A stretch of DNA of 31,514 nucleotides from DASUBV01 sp035763085 (lineage in GTDB: Bacteria; Actinomycetota; Actinomycetes; Streptosporangiales; Streptosporangiaceae). How positions within the stretch are numbered: the first letter of the stretch is position 1; every line of letters starts with the position of its first letter. Under the pieces are notes generated by a model. It did no database searches. It worked only from the letters and a program-made list of their open reading frames with translations, and was not told where the DNA came from. Position numbers and translations under genes: made by a program. Shown in pieces: positions 9,612 through 17,784 of this stretch. The stretch covers positions 1-31,514 of the forward strand of contig DASUBV010000184.1 in assembly GCA_035763085.1 (NCBI GenBank). The letters run 5' to 3'.

Positions 9612-10507
9612 ACCAGCTGAATGTCCCGGATCACGACCCCGGCGACCAGCACGGCCAGGATGGCGACGGTGGCCGCGGCCTGGAGCAGCGCCCGGTTGCT
9701 GCGCGGCGCGTAGACATAGGCAGCCGTCAGCGCGGCTCCGGCGATGAGGCCTCCCACGTGTGCCTGCCAGGCGATGCCGGGCACGACGAACGTGATGACC
9801 AGGTTGATCACGATCAGGCCCACGATCTGCCGGGCGTCCAGGCGCAGCCGCCTGGCCAGCACGAACCAGGCGCCGAACAGGCCGAAGATTGCCCCCGACG
9901 CGCCGAGCGCCGGCTCGACCGGCGAGGCGACCAGGTAGAACAGCACCGAGCCGGCCAGCGCGCTGACCAGGTAGACGGCCAGGTACCGCAGCCGGCCCAG
10001 CATCTGCTCCAGCGCGGGGCCGACGAAGATCAGCGCCCACATGTTGAACAGGATGTGCAGGATCCCGGTGCCGGTGTTGAGGGGCTCGTGCAGGAACGCC
10101 GCCGACAGCAGCCGGTACCAGTCCCCGTTGGCCACCCCGATCGAGTTGCCGAACCGGCCCACCATCACCCCGTCGCTGTAAACCGGGTTCAGGGCGGCAT
10201 TCTCGGCGATATAGGCCACGACGTTGATCGCGACCAGAGTCCAGGTCACCACGGCGCCGGAGACGACCCGGCCGCCGAATGCCCCGGCCGGCCGGCGCGT
10301 GCCGCGGCCGGCCTGCCGGATGCACTCGACGCACTGCTGGCCCACCGCCGCCGAGCGCAGGCAGTCCGGGCACGCCGGCCGCCCGCACCGCACGCAGGAC
10401 ACATAGGTCTCGCGGCCGGGATGCCGATAGCAGGTCGGCACCGCGGTGCCCGATCCGCTGGTGCCGGCGGGACCCTCTGAGCCCGGGGGGGTTGCCACTG
10501 TCGTCAC
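9593..10507 (-). CDS. Rhomboid-family intramembrane serine protease with N-terminal zinc-binding motif
   Basis: 304 residues from GTG 10507. The N-terminus has a Cys/His cluster (about 26-62) with CYRHPGRE, CVRCGRPAC, CLR and CVEC, a B-box-like zinc site common in actinobacterial rhomboids. Six or so membrane helices follow. The catalytic dyad is visible: GASGAIFG with S204 and AWQAHVGG with H250. HILFNMWAL provides the conserved helix-2 His and Asn. The enzyme cleaves substrate helices within the membrane; its target is unknown. The start lies 7 bases after the cyclophilin stop, so the two genes form one operon. No clear Shine-Dalgarno is visible, consistent with coupling. Confidence 0.92.
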   Translation of the reverse strand: MTTVATPPGSEGPAGTSGSGTAVPTCYRHPGRETYVSCVRCGRPACPDCLRSAAVGQQCVECIRQAGRGTRRPAGAFGGRVVSGAVVTWTLVAINVVAYIAENAALNPVYSDGVMVGRFGNSIGVANGDWYRLLSAAFLHEPLNTGTGILHILFNMWALIFVGPALEQMLGRLRYLAVYLVSALAGSVLFYLVASPVEPALGASGAIFGLFGAWFVLARRLRLDARQIVGLIVINLVITFVVPGIAWQAHVGGLIAGAALTAAYVYAPRSNRALLQAAATVAILAVLVAGVVIRDIQLVGAVQL

Positions 10508-10514
10508 CCGCTGT

Positions 10515-11051
10515 CTAGCCCGCGGAGCCGCCGGCGTCGTCGGTAATCTCGACCGATTCCAGGACCACGTCCTGGACCGGGCGGTCGGCGCGGCCGGTCT
10601 GCACGCGGCTGATGGCGTCGACCACCTCGGCGCCCGCCACCACCTCGCCGAAGATCGTGTGCTTGCCGGTCAGCCAGGGCGTCGGAACCGTCGTGATGAA
10701 GAACTGCGATCCGTTGGTGGCCGGCCCGGCGTTGGCCATCGCCAGCAGGTAGGGCCGGTCGAAGGCCAGGTCCGGGCTGAACTCGTCGGCGAACTTGTAC
10801 CCCGGGCCGCCCGTCCCGGTGCCCAGCGGGTCGCCGCCCTGGATCATGAAGTCCGGAATCACGCGGTGAAAGATCGTGCCGTCGTAGAGCCGCTCCTTCG
10901 ACGCCTGGCCGGTGGTGGGGTCGGTCCACTCCCGCGCCCCGCCTGCCAGTTCGACGAAATTCCGCACCGTCTTCGGCGCATGATCGGGGAACAGCCGCAC
11001 GACGACGTCCCCGCGGTTAGTCCGCAGCTTTGCGGTCAGCGTATTGCTCAT
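10515..11051 (-). CDS. Cyclophilin-type peptidyl-prolyl cis-trans isomerase
   Basis: 178 residues beginning MSNTLTAKLRTNRGD. ATG 11051 is preferred over ATG 11060 because AAGGA lies 8 bases before it, while the upstream ATG is directly against AAGG. Cyclophilin motifs include GTIFHRVIPDFMIQGGDP (active-site Arg, Phe and Gln), LLAMANAGPATNGSQFFITT and KHTIFGEVV. No signal peptide or membrane segment is seen, so it is a cytoplasmic foldase. It is the promoter-proximal gene of a two-gene operon with the rhomboid. The divergent DUF5324-like gene starts about 120 bases away. Confidence 0.94.
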   Translation of the reverse strand: MSNTLTAKLRTNRGDVVVRLFPDHAPKTVRNFVELAGGAREWTDPTTGQASKERLYDGTIFHRVIPDFMIQGGDPLGTGTGGPGYKFADEFSPDLAFDRPYLLAMANAGPATNGSQFFITTVPTPWLTGKHTIFGEVVAGAEVVDAISRVQTGRADRPVQDVVLESVEITDDAGGSAG

Positions 11052-11173
11052 ACACCGCATCCTTGCATGCCCGCGCGGCCACCCTGACCACCTCCGCGCC
11101 CTGGCGCCGGTGATTGACCTGCCCCGGCGCGGGAAGTGTGGAAGAGCGAACCAAACCAGTCCGGGAGGACTCA

Positions 11174-11725
11174 GTGTCTGTTTTGACCAGGAAACAAGCA
11201 GCTAATGGCGGCCCTAGCCTGCGCGAGCGCGCCGCCCGGAGCGCACAACTCGCCCGGCCGGCCGCGACCAGTGCCAGCACCACGCTGCGGCGCGGCGCGG
11301 AGGACGCCAGCACCGCCCTGCGGCGCAGCGCCGAGGACGCCACCGCCTGGGCCCGGCCGCGCGTGGACGGGGCCGCTGCCTGGGCCCGGCCGCGGCTGGA
11401 TGAGGCACGAGCATGGGCCGCACCCCGGCTGGAGCGCGGCGGGGTCGCCGTTCAGGAGAACATCGCGCCGGCCATCTCCGATGCCATGGTGACGGCCGCC
11501 CGCAGGCTGGACGTCCGCCCGGCCCGCAAGAGCCGCCGCTGGGGCAGCATGCTGGCCATCACCATGATGCTCGCCGCCGCGGCGAGCGCGGCCGCGGCAC
11601 TGGTCCTGCGGCGCCGGTCGGCCGGGGAGAGCTACCCCGGCGAGCCGGCCGCGATGACCGAGCAGCCGATCGACCCCGACGGCAGCGCGCCCGACATCGA
11701 GGCCAACGGCCACCCGCACGGCTGA
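11174..11725 (+). CDS. DUF5324-like helical protein with C-terminal membrane helix
   Basis: 183 residues from GTG 11174, with GGGAGGA at 11163-11169; the longer upstream reading has no such site. The first 110 residues are Ala/Arg/Trp-rich and repetitive (RRGAEDASTALRRSAEDA, then WARPRVDGAA, WARPRLDEA, WAAPRLERG), giving an amphipathic helical pattern. One membrane helix (about 125-144, MLAITMMLAAAASAAAALVL) is followed by a short acidic tail. This layout resembles the DUF5324 family found near crgA and ppi genes in streptomycetes. Function is unknown. The repeats suggest membrane-surface or coiled-coil association, which is inference. A perfect 14-base hairpin follows the stop. Confidence 0.7.
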   Translation: MSVLTRKQAANGGPSLRERAARSAQLARPAATSASTTLRRGAEDASTALRRSAEDATAWARPRVDGAAAWARPRLDEARAWAAPRLERGGVAVQENIAPAISDAMVTAARRLDVRPARKSRRWGSMLAITMMLAAAASAAAALVLRRRSAGESYPGEPAAMTEQPIDPDGSAPDIEANGHPHG

Positions 11726-11732
11726 TCGGCCA

Positions 11733-11764
11733 GGCCTGACCGTGACATTCGTCACGGTCAGGCC
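11733..11764 (+). terminator. Perfect 14-bp hairpin terminator after the DUF5324-like gene
   Basis: GGCCTGACCGTGAC (11733-11746), loop ATTC, then GTCACGGTCAGGCC (11751-11764). All 14 pairs match and it begins 7 bases after the stop codon. There is no U-tract. Since it lies about 50 bases upstream of the sensor kinase start, a second role as an operator cannot be excluded. Confidence 0.75.
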
Positions 11765-11801
11765 CGTACGGCCGGCACAGGGCACGGCCGTATTCCTCGC
11801 C

Positions 11802-11807
11802 TAGCCT
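11802..11807 (+). promoter_or_regulatory. Candidate -10 box for leaderless transcription of the sensor kinase gene
   Basis: TAGCCT (TAnnnT) ends 7 bases before ATG 11814, the spacing expected when transcription begins on the start codon itself. No Shine-Dalgarno precedes this ATG and no clear -35 box is visible. Confidence 0.4.
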
Positions 11808-11813
11808 GGCACC

Positions 11814-13154
11814 ATGACATGGTTGCCCGCTGCCATCGGCCGCACGCCGGGGCAGGATAGGGGCATGTCGCCATGGACCACGCTCAGGCGGGCCGGAGCG
11901 GACACCAGCGCGACGAGTCAGCCGGTCCCGGCTGCCCCGCCGGATGCCGCCGTCGGCGGGCTGCAGGCCGCCTCCGCAGATCCGCATGACTACATGCCCC
12001 CGTCCGCCCGGCTGACCCGCAGGCTTCTCATAGGCGGGATCATCGTTTTCTTCCTGCTCGTGCCGCTGGCGACCACCGCCGCCAGCCAGCCGACCGTGCG
12101 CAACCTGGCCGGGCTGGGCACCGCGCTGGTCTTCGTGCCTGTGGTGATCATGGTGGCCGTGGTCCCCGGCCCGCCGTCCGCCGCTGTGGAGGCGCCGTCG
12201 CCGTACCTGGCCGCGATCGTCGCGCTGGCCATCGCCACCCTGGCGATCACCGGGGACAGCAACTGGGTGACTGGCCTGGCGGTAGCCGCCGCGGCCTGCG
12301 GCCGGTTCTGCCGCACCGTGCGGCCGGCCGCCTTCGGGGCCGTCAGCTGCGCCCTCGGCGGCCTGGTGATCGGGCTGGCCGATCATGCCAGCCAGGGCAA
12401 CCTGGCGGCCATTGTCCTGGTGCCGCCGCTGGGCGCCTTCTTCGCCTACAGCGCCGGCAAGCGCAACGAGGCCGTGACCATCCTGCGTGCCGCCCAGGCC
12501 GAGCTCGCCCGGGTCGCGGTGGCCGAGGAGCGGCTGCGCATTGCCCGCGACCTGCACGACCTGCTCGGGCACAGCCTCTCGCTGATCACGCTGAAAGCCG
12601 AGCTGACCCGGCGGCTCATCGACAGTGACACCGCCCGGGCGCGGGCCGAGATCGGGGACCTGGAGCACGTCGCCCGCCAGTCGCTCAGCGATGTTCGCGA
12701 GGCGGTCGCCGGCTACCGGCAGCCGGACCTGGTCGCCGAGCTCGCTGGCGCCCGTGAGCTGCTGTCCGCCGCCGGGATCGCCTGCCAGGTCACCGCGCCG
12801 CCGGTCATCTTGCTGCCGGGCGACGTGGATTCCGTGCTGGCCTGGACGATCCGCGAGGGGGTGACCAACGTCGTCCGGCATTCCAGCGCGACCAGCGTCG
12901 TCATCACCGTCGCCGTCCGCGCCACCGCCACCGTCATCGAAGTGACCAACAACGGCGTGGACAGCGGCACCGGACCGGCGCCCGCCGGGCCGGGCCGGTG
13001 CGGCTCCGGGCTGGCCGGCCTGGGCGAGCGGGTCCAGGCGCTGGGCGGGAGCCTGGCCGCCGGGCCGGGCGGGACAGGCGAGTTCCGGCTGCGGGTGAGC
13101 ATCCCCGCGGGCGGCCAGCACGGCCGCCCGGACGCTGAACTGACCAGAGGCTGA
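11814..13154 (+). CDS. NarL/DesK-type sensor histidine kinase
   Basis: 446 residues from ATG 11814. ATG 11865 (MSPWTTLRR), preceded by AGGA and GGGG, is a good alternative giving 429. The N-terminal half has about six membrane helices (about 70-215) and no large extracellular loop, suggesting the stimulus is sensed in the membrane. A HisKA_3 dimerisation domain follows, with AEERLRIARDLHDLLGHSLS and phosphorylated H248, then an HATPase_c domain (REGVTNVVRHS N-box, GSGLAGLGERV G-box). The sensor resembles DesK-type kinases. The response regulator gene begins 4 bases after the stop, making an obvious pair. No desaturase or other clear target gene is adjacent. Confidence 0.92.
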   Translation: MTWLPAAIGRTPGQDRGMSPWTTLRRAGADTSATSQPVPAAPPDAAVGGLQAASADPHDYMPPSARLTRRLLIGGIIVFFLLVPLATTAASQPTVRNLAGLGTALVFVPVVIMVAVVPGPPSAAVEAPSPYLAAIVALAIATLAITGDSNWVTGLAVAAAACGRFCRTVRPAAFGAVSCALGGLVIGLADHASQGNLAAIVLVPPLGAFFAYSAGKRNEAVTILRAAQAELARVAVAEERLRIARDLHDLLGHSLSLITLKAELTRRLIDSDTARARAEIGDLEHVARQSLSDVREAVAGYRQPDLVAELAGARELLSAAGIACQVTAPPVILLPGDVDSVLAWTIREGVTNVVRHSSATSVVITVAVRATATVIEVTNNGVDSGTGPAPAGPGRCGSGLAGLGERVQALGGSLAAGPGGTGEFRLRVSIPAGGQHGRPDAELTRG

Positions 13155-13158
13155 CCCG

Positions 13159-13767
13159 GTGGGCGTCCAGATCATGATCGCCGAGGATCAGGCGATGGTC
13201 CGCCAGGCCCTGGTGGCCCTGCTGGGGCTGGAGCCGGACATGGAGGTCGTCGCTCAGGCCGCCACCGGTGACGAGGCCCTGGCCATGGCCCGCAAGCACC
13301 AGCCCGCCGTCGCCGTCCTCGACATCGAGATGCCCGGCCGCAGCGGCATCGAGGTGGCGCGGCAGCTGCGCGAGGAAAACTTCGGCGGCCGCGTGATCAT
13401 CGTGACGACCTTCGGCCGGCCCGGTTACCTGCGCGCCGCGATGGCCGCCGGGGCGAGCGGCTTCCTGCTCAAGGACGCTCCCGCCGCCCAGCTGGCCGAC
13501 GCCATCCGGCGGGTGGCCGCGGGCGAGCGCGTGGTCGATCCCGCCCTGGCGGCCGCCGCCCTGGCCGAGGGCGACAGCCCGCTGACCGGCCGTGAGACCG
13601 AGGTGCTCGCGGCCGCCGCCGGGCATGACGCCATCAGTGACATCGCCGACCGCCTGCACCTGTCACCCGGGACTGTCCGCAATCATCTGTCCGCGGCCAT
13701 GCAGAAGCTGGGGGCCCGGAACCGGGCCGAGGCGGTGCAGATGGCGCAGCGCAAGGGCTGGCTCTGA
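13159..13767 (+). CDS. NarL/LuxR-type response regulator
   Basis: 202 residues from GTG 13159, four bases after the kinase stop. The receiver domain (1-120) has the acidic pair in IAEDQAMV, phospho-acceptor D55 in AVLDIEMPG, the Thr switch in IIVTTF and Lys in FLLKDAP. A C-terminal LuxR helix-turn-helix (about 140-202) reads LTGRETEVLAAAAGH, IADRLHLSPGTVRNHL and KLGARNRAEAVQ. It is the DNA-binding partner of the preceding kinase. Targets are unknown. Similarity is greatest to DesR-like regulators. The gene is convergent with a DUF6114 gene across a hairpin. Confidence 0.94.
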   Translation: MGVQIMIAEDQAMVRQALVALLGLEPDMEVVAQAATGDEALAMARKHQPAVAVLDIEMPGRSGIEVARQLREENFGGRVIIVTTFGRPGYLRAAMAAGASGFLLKDAPAAQLADAIRRVAAGERVVDPALAAAALAEGDSPLTGRETEVLAAAAGHDAISDIADRLHLSPGTVRNHLSAAMQKLGARNRAEAVQMAQRKGWL

Positions 13768-13788
13768 CGCGGCTGGTCGCGTGCGCCC

Positions 13789-13809
13789 GGCGCGGATCTA
13801 GACCGCGCC
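13789..13809. terminator. Hairpin between the response regulator and the DUF6114 gene
   Basis: GGCGCGG (13789-13795) pairs perfectly with CCGCGCC (13803-13809) around ATCTAGA. It covers the stop codon of the minus-strand DUF6114 gene and lies 22 bases after the regulator stop, so it could serve both directions. Confidence 0.5.
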
Positions 13810-14391
13810 CGGCGCGCCCGGTCCGTCCGCCGGCGCTCTGGCCTGCCCCGCCGGGCCGTCGTGATCCGCCCCGATGCCGGCCTCGCCGAGGATCAGCGTC
13901 AGCGTCTGCGGGCCGCCGGGCGGCGGGCCGCCGACGGCGGGCGGCGCAGCCGGCACCCAGGCGAAGGCCAGCGCCCCGCCGGCCGCGCCGAGGACCGACC
14001 CGATCAGGTAGCCGCCCACGTGGACGGTGCTCAGGCCCACGACGGCCAGCAGGACGGCCGCGGTCGAGTAGAGCGAGCGCTGCACCGGGCCGAAGACCAG
14101 CAGCAGCCCGCACCCGATCAGCCCGGCGGCGATGAGCAGGCCGAGGGGGACCAGGGGGTCCAGCCTGCCGCCGCCCGCCGTCAGGCGGACGACGGCGATC
14201 TCCGCGCCGCCAGCCACGACCGCCAGCGCTCCCCAGAACGGCCGGCTGCGCCGCCAGCCACGCCAGGCGCGGCGGGCGGTCCCGGCCAGGACCTGGCGCC
14301 GGGGCCGGCGGGCGTGGGCCGGGGCATGTCGGGCGGTCCGGGGCATAGCGTCACGCGCCGCGGTCGCGCTCACCGACGCGCTGCGTGACAT
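13798..14391 (-). CDS. DUF6114 family membrane protein (short paralogue)
   Basis: 197 residues from ATG 14391, with GGGACGGAG ending 5 bases before it. A basic N-terminus leads to the hallmark W-R-x-W-R-R-S-R-P-F-W-G, then four predicted membrane helices (about 52-72, 78-100, 108-124 and 125-147) including GGAEI, GCGLLLVFGPVQR and GGYLIGSVLGAAGGALAFAW. A Pro/Gly-rich tail of about 50 residues is likely cytoplasmic. The core matches the larger DUF6114 protein at 16207-17778, but this one lacks the long C-terminal extension. DUF6114 is a membrane family of unknown function, usually paired with DUF6230. This copy stands alone, with its own promoter at 14465-14494. Confidence 0.82.
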   Translation of the reverse strand: MSRSASVSATAARDAMPRTARHAPAHARRPRRQVLAGTARRAWRGWRRSRPFWGALAVVAGGAEIAVVRLTAGGGRLDPLVPLGLLIAAGLIGCGLLLVFGPVQRSLYSTAAVLLAVVGLSTVHVGGYLIGSVLGAAGGALAFAWVPAAPPAVGGPPPGGPQTLTLILGEAGIGADHDGPAGQARAPADGPGAPGAV

Positions 14392-14464
14392 GCGCGCTCC
14401 GTCCCGATGGGGTGTATCGCCTCCGTAACCGGGCTAACCCCGACATGGGTGCCTGATCGGGCCG

Positions 14465-14494
14465 AAGCTAGCGCGACAGTGACATAGCGGTCAA
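14465..14494 (-). promoter_or_regulatory. Promoter of the short DUF6114 gene
   Basis: On the minus strand TTGACC (14494-14489) and TAGCTT (14470-14465) are separated by 18 bases, a close match to the vegetative consensus. Predicted transcription starts near 14458, giving a leader of about 65 nt. The promoter of the DUF6230 operon is similar (TTGACC, 17 bases, TAACTT). Confidence 0.6.
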
Positions 14495-14565
14495 GAGCCG
14501 GCGCCGATCCGAGGCGGCCGGCCCGCGGGGCGGCGGCCAGGGCCTGTCCGGGAGACAATCGCTGC

Positions 14566-16194
14566 ATGCTGCTGGACAAGGTGGCGCGTACCTCGGCCGT
14601 GGTGGCCGCCGCGCCGGGGCGCCTGGCTAAGGTCGCCGAGATCGCCGGGCTGCTGCGCGAGGTCCCGCAGGCCGAGGTCCCCGCCGTAGTGGCGTTCTTG
14701 TCCGGCGAGCTGACCCAGCGGCAGATCGGCGTGGGCTATGCCGCGATCATGGACCTGCTCGGCCCGGCGGGCAGTGCCGGGCTGGCCGCGCCGCCGGAGA
14801 CGCCGACCCTGACCGTGACCGAGGCCGATGAGGCCTTCGGTGCCATCGGCGCGCAGGCCGGGCCGGGTTCCCAGGCCGAGCGGCGGCAGCTGCTGCGCGG
14901 CCTGCTGGCCCGGGCGACCGAGAGCGAGCGCCAGTTCCTGGTCCGGCTGCTGGCCGGCGAGCTGGGCCAGGGCGCCCTGGCCGGCGTGATGACCGAGGCT
15001 GTCGCCGCGGCCGCCGGGGTCCCGGCCGCCGCCGTCCGGCGCGCCTTCCAGGTGGGCGGCTCGCTGACCCGCGCGGCCACGGCGGCGCTGGGCCAGGCGG
15101 GCGACCCGGCCCGGGCGCAGGCCGCGCTGCTGGCCGTGCTGCTCCAGGTCGGGCAGCCGGTCCGGCCGATGCTGGCGGCCACCGCGCCGACCATCGAGGC
15201 GGCCCTGGAGAAGATCTCGCCCGCGGCCGTGGAGTGGAAGATCGACGGCATCAGGATCCAGGTCCACCGCGACGGTGACCAGATCCGGGTGTTCACCCGG
15301 ACCCTCGATGACATCACCGCCCGGGTGCCGGAGATCGTCGCCGCGGCGCGGTCCCTGATCGCCACCTCCGCCGTCGTGGACGGCGAGGCCGTAGCTCTGC
15401 GCCCGGATGGCCGACCGCGGCCGTTCCAGGTCACCTCGGCCCGCACGGCCAGCCAGGGAGATGCCGGCCGGCTGGCTGAGCAGACCCCGCTGACGCCGTT
15501 CCTGTTCGACCTGCTGCACCTGGACGGCGCTGACCTGCTCGACGCCCCGGCCAGCGAGCGGTTCGGCCGCCTGGCCGCGATCGCCCCGGCCGGGCTGGTC
15601 ATCCCGCGCATCGTCACCGCCGAGCCCGCCGCGGCCGCGGAGTTCTTCGCCGCGGCCATCGGGCACGGGCACGAGGGCGTCGTGATCAAGTCGCTGGACG
15701 CCCCCTACGGAGCCGGGCGGCGGGGCGGTGACTGGGTCAAGGTCAAGCCGCGGCACACGCTGGACCTGGTCGTCCTGGCCGCCGAGTGGGGCCACGGACG
15801 CCGCCAGGGCTGGCTGTCCAACCTGCACCTGGGCGCGCGCGACCCGGCGACCGGCGGCATGGTCATGCTGGGCAAGACATTCAAGGGGCTGACCGACGCG
15901 CTGCTGGCCTGGCAGACCAGCAGGCTGCTGGAGCTGGCCGACCCGCCGCGCCCCGGCGCGGCCGGGCGTGATTCGCCCGGGGCGGATCCGGCCGGCTGGC
16001 GCGGCGTGGTGCGGGTCCGGCCCGAGCTGGTCGCCGAGATCGCGTTCGACGGAGTCCAGGCCAGCACCCGGTATCCCGGCGGGGTCACGCTCCGGTTCGC
16101 CCGGGTGCTGCGCTACCGCGAGGACAAGAGCGCCGCCGAGGCCGACACCATCGACGCGGTCCGCGCCCTGTGGTCCGGCGGGGAGCCGGACTAG
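14566..16194 (+). CDS. ATP-dependent DNA ligase (LigB-like)
   Basis: 542 residues. The N-terminal DNA-binding domain (about 1-200) contains VVAFLSGELTQRQIGVGYA. The adenylation domain carries motif I EWKIDG with nucleotidyl lysine K225, FTRTLDD, VVDGEAVAL (motif III), FLFDLLHLDG, HEGVVIKS (motif IV) and DWVKVKP (motif V). A C-terminal OB-fold follows (about 410-542). Size and domain order fit the single-subunit ligases called LigB or Lig I in actinobacteria, which seal nicks and act alongside the essential NAD ligase LigA in repair. The start ATG 14566 has GGGAG 9 bases upstream. It stands alone between two minus-strand DUF6114 genes and ends only 12 bases from the stop of the larger one. The ligase function is clear; the physiological role is inferred. 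Confidence 0.92.
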   Translation: MLLDKVARTSAVVAAAPGRLAKVAEIAGLLREVPQAEVPAVVAFLSGELTQRQIGVGYAAIMDLLGPAGSAGLAAPPETPTLTVTEADEAFGAIGAQAGPGSQAERRQLLRGLLARATESERQFLVRLLAGELGQGALAGVMTEAVAAAAGVPAAAVRRAFQVGGSLTRAATAALGQAGDPARAQAALLAVLLQVGQPVRPMLAATAPTIEAALEKISPAAVEWKIDGIRIQVHRDGDQIRVFTRTLDDITARVPEIVAAARSLIATSAVVDGEAVALRPDGRPRPFQVTSARTASQGDAGRLAEQTPLTPFLFDLLHLDGADLLDAPASERFGRLAAIAPAGLVIPRIVTAEPAAAAEFFAAAIGHGHEGVVIKSLDAPYGAGRRGGDWVKVKPRHTLDLVVLAAEWGHGRRQGWLSNLHLGARDPATGGMVMLGKTFKGLTDALLAWQTSRLLELADPPRPGAAGRDSPGADPAGWRGVVRVRPELVAEIAFDGVQASTRYPGGVTLRFARVLRYREDKSAAEADTIDAVRALWSGGEPD

Positions 16195-16206
16195 GCCGCT
16201 GCCGGG

Positions 16207-17778
16207 CTAGGAGCTGGTGAGGATCAGCAGGCCGTCGATCCGCAGCGAGTCCGCTGAGGTGTACGGCTGGTAGGTGGTGACGTTGGTGAACACCATGTCC
16301 GGCAGCACCAGCGGCGGCGGGCTCTGCGGGGTGAAGGTGAGCGGGACGCCCAGCAGGTCACCCTTGATCTTGGTGCACATCAGGGTCACGTTCCCGGTGA
16401 AGTTGAGCGACGATGCCTTGATCGTCAGGGTGTACCCGCCCTCGGTCACGGTCAGGTTGTCATCGCCGGACAGGTTCAGCCCGCTCATCGAGAACTTGAG
16501 CATCTTCTGCGGGCCGCTGGCGGTGGGAACGCTGGCGACGCCGTCGTAGGTCAGGCCCGTCAGCGTCGCCTTGCTGGCGGTGATGTCCGACGGCACCGCG
16601 GCCACGGCCAGCCCGCCGGGGGCCACGGCCTGCTTCCTGGCTTTCTTCGGCTTCTTGATCGGTCCCGGCCCCGGGCTCGTGCTGGCTGTCGGACTCGGGC
16701 TGGGGCTGCCGGTCGGGCTCGGGCTGGCCGGCCCGGAGCCGGTCGGGCTCGGGCTGGGCGACGGGCAGGACGGGCTGGGCGACGGGCTCGCCGTCGGTGC
16801 CGCCGTGGGCTGCGGCTGCACCGAGGCCGCCGGGGCGGGCGAGGCCGTGCAGGCGCTCGGGGCGCTGCCGGCCGGCCCGGCGTGCAGGACGCCGGTCACC
16901 AGGCCCAGCACCAGACCCAGCACGGGCAGGCCGTGGTAGATGGCGGGGCCGCCCCGGCCCCGCTCGGCGTCCGGCCCGCTCTGCGCGGGCAGCCCCGGCA
17001 GCGTCAGGTCATCGGCGCCGGCCGTGCTGCCGGCGCCGGCCGGCGGCGGACCGTCGGCCGGGTGCCCGCCGCCGCCCGGCTCGCTGTCACCGGGCGGGCC
17101 GCCGTCCGGTTCCTGCTCCGCGGCATCGCGCGGGGCCGCCTTGCGGCCGGCCCGGTCCCCGAGAACCAGTGACAACCCGGTCAGGGAAGCATCGTGCCGC
17201 CCGGCCGGGCTGCGCCACCGCCGGCGGCGGGGCACCGCGGTCCCGGTGGTATCGGGGGCCGGCATCCAGGCGAAGGCGAGCGAGCCGCCAATCACGCCGA
17301 GCAGCGTTCCGATCAGGAAGCCGCCCAGGTTCGAGGCGATCAGCGCCGCGATCGACAGCAGCACGGCCACGATCGAGTAGAACATCCGCTGGCCCGGGTT
17401 GAACCAGATCAGCAGGGCACAGGCGATCATCAGGGCGCCGATGAGGATGCCCAGCACGCCGCCGGTCCCGATGTGCAGGATCAGCCCCATCGAGTTCATC
17501 GGCAGCGGGATGAGCAGGATCTCGGCGCCGCCCAGGATCAGCAGGAAGGCGCCCCAGAACGGGCGGCTGCGCCGCCAGGCCCGCCAGCCGCGCCAGGCCC
17601 GGCGCACCGGGCTGGCGGGCGGCTCGGGGGCGTCAGCCAAGTCCGCGGGGCCGGTGCTGGCGGACGGCACGGCGCTGCGGTCGGCGAAGTCCGCCGGCGG
17701 CCCCGTTTCTGGCCGCATATCAGCGGACTCCGCCGGGTCGTGCCCGGCGGAGTCCGTGTGCTGAGGTCCGTCAGTCAT
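16207..17778 (-). CDS. DUF6114 membrane protein with long Pro/Ser linker and C-terminal beta-rich domain
   Basis: 523 residues from ATG 17778, 6 bases after the DUF6230 stop. Residues 1-60 are acidic and disordered. The DUF6114 core (about 62-172) has RAWRRSRPFWGAF, GGAEILLIPLP, four membrane helices and GGFLIGTLLGVIGGSLAFAW. A long Pro/Gly/Ser-rich cytoplasmic stretch follows (about 175-285), then a fifth hydrophobic helix (about 286-305, PVLGLVLGLVTGVLHAG) and a linker of Pro-Ser repeats (about 320-370). The final 130 residues are Thr/Ser-rich and beta-prone, with one cysteine, presumably outside the cell. The end resembles the DUF6230 partner (see findings). Function is unknown. The tight spacing indicates an operon with the DUF6230 gene, and possibly a complex of the two proteins. 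Confidence 0.82.
   Translation of the reverse strand: MTDGPQHTDSAGHDPAESADMRPETGPPADFADRSAVPSASTGPADLADAPEPPASPVRRAWRGWRAWRRSRPFWGAFLLILGGAEILLIPLPMNSMGLILHIGTGGVLGILIGALMIACALLIWFNPGQRMFYSIVAVLLSIAALIASNLGGFLIGTLLGVIGGSLAFAWMPAPDTTGTAVPRRRRWRSPAGRHDASLTGLSLVLGDRAGRKAAPRDAAEQEPDGGPPGDSEPGGGGHPADGPPPAGAGSTAGADDLTLPGLPAQSGPDAERGRGGPAIYHGLPVLGLVLGLVTGVLHAGPAGSAPSACTASPAPAASVQPQPTAAPTASPSPSPSCPSPSPSPTGSGPASPSPTGSPSPSPTASTSPGPGPIKKPKKARKQAVAPGGLAVAAVPSDITASKATLTGLTYDGVASVPTASGPQKMLKFSMSGLNLSGDDNLTVTEGGYTLTIKASSLNFTGNVTLMCTKIKGDLLGVPLTFTPQSPPPLVLPDMVFTNVTTYQPYTSADSLRIDGLLILTSS
16665..16795 (-). repeat. Low-complexity Pro-Ser repeat region in the large DUF6114 gene
   Basis: Degenerate repeats of CGGGCTCGGGCT-like units encode runs such as SPSPSPSCPSPSPSPTG and PASPSPTGSPSPSPTA. 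It is typical of a wall-spanning linker. Boundaries are approximate. Confidence 0.75.
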
Positions 17779-17784
17779 GCCGAA

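Noticed and set aside
11814..13767. Naming the two-component pair desK/desR
   Set aside because: The fold type fits but no fatty-acid desaturase is nearby and many related pairs exist, so the symbol would be unsupported.
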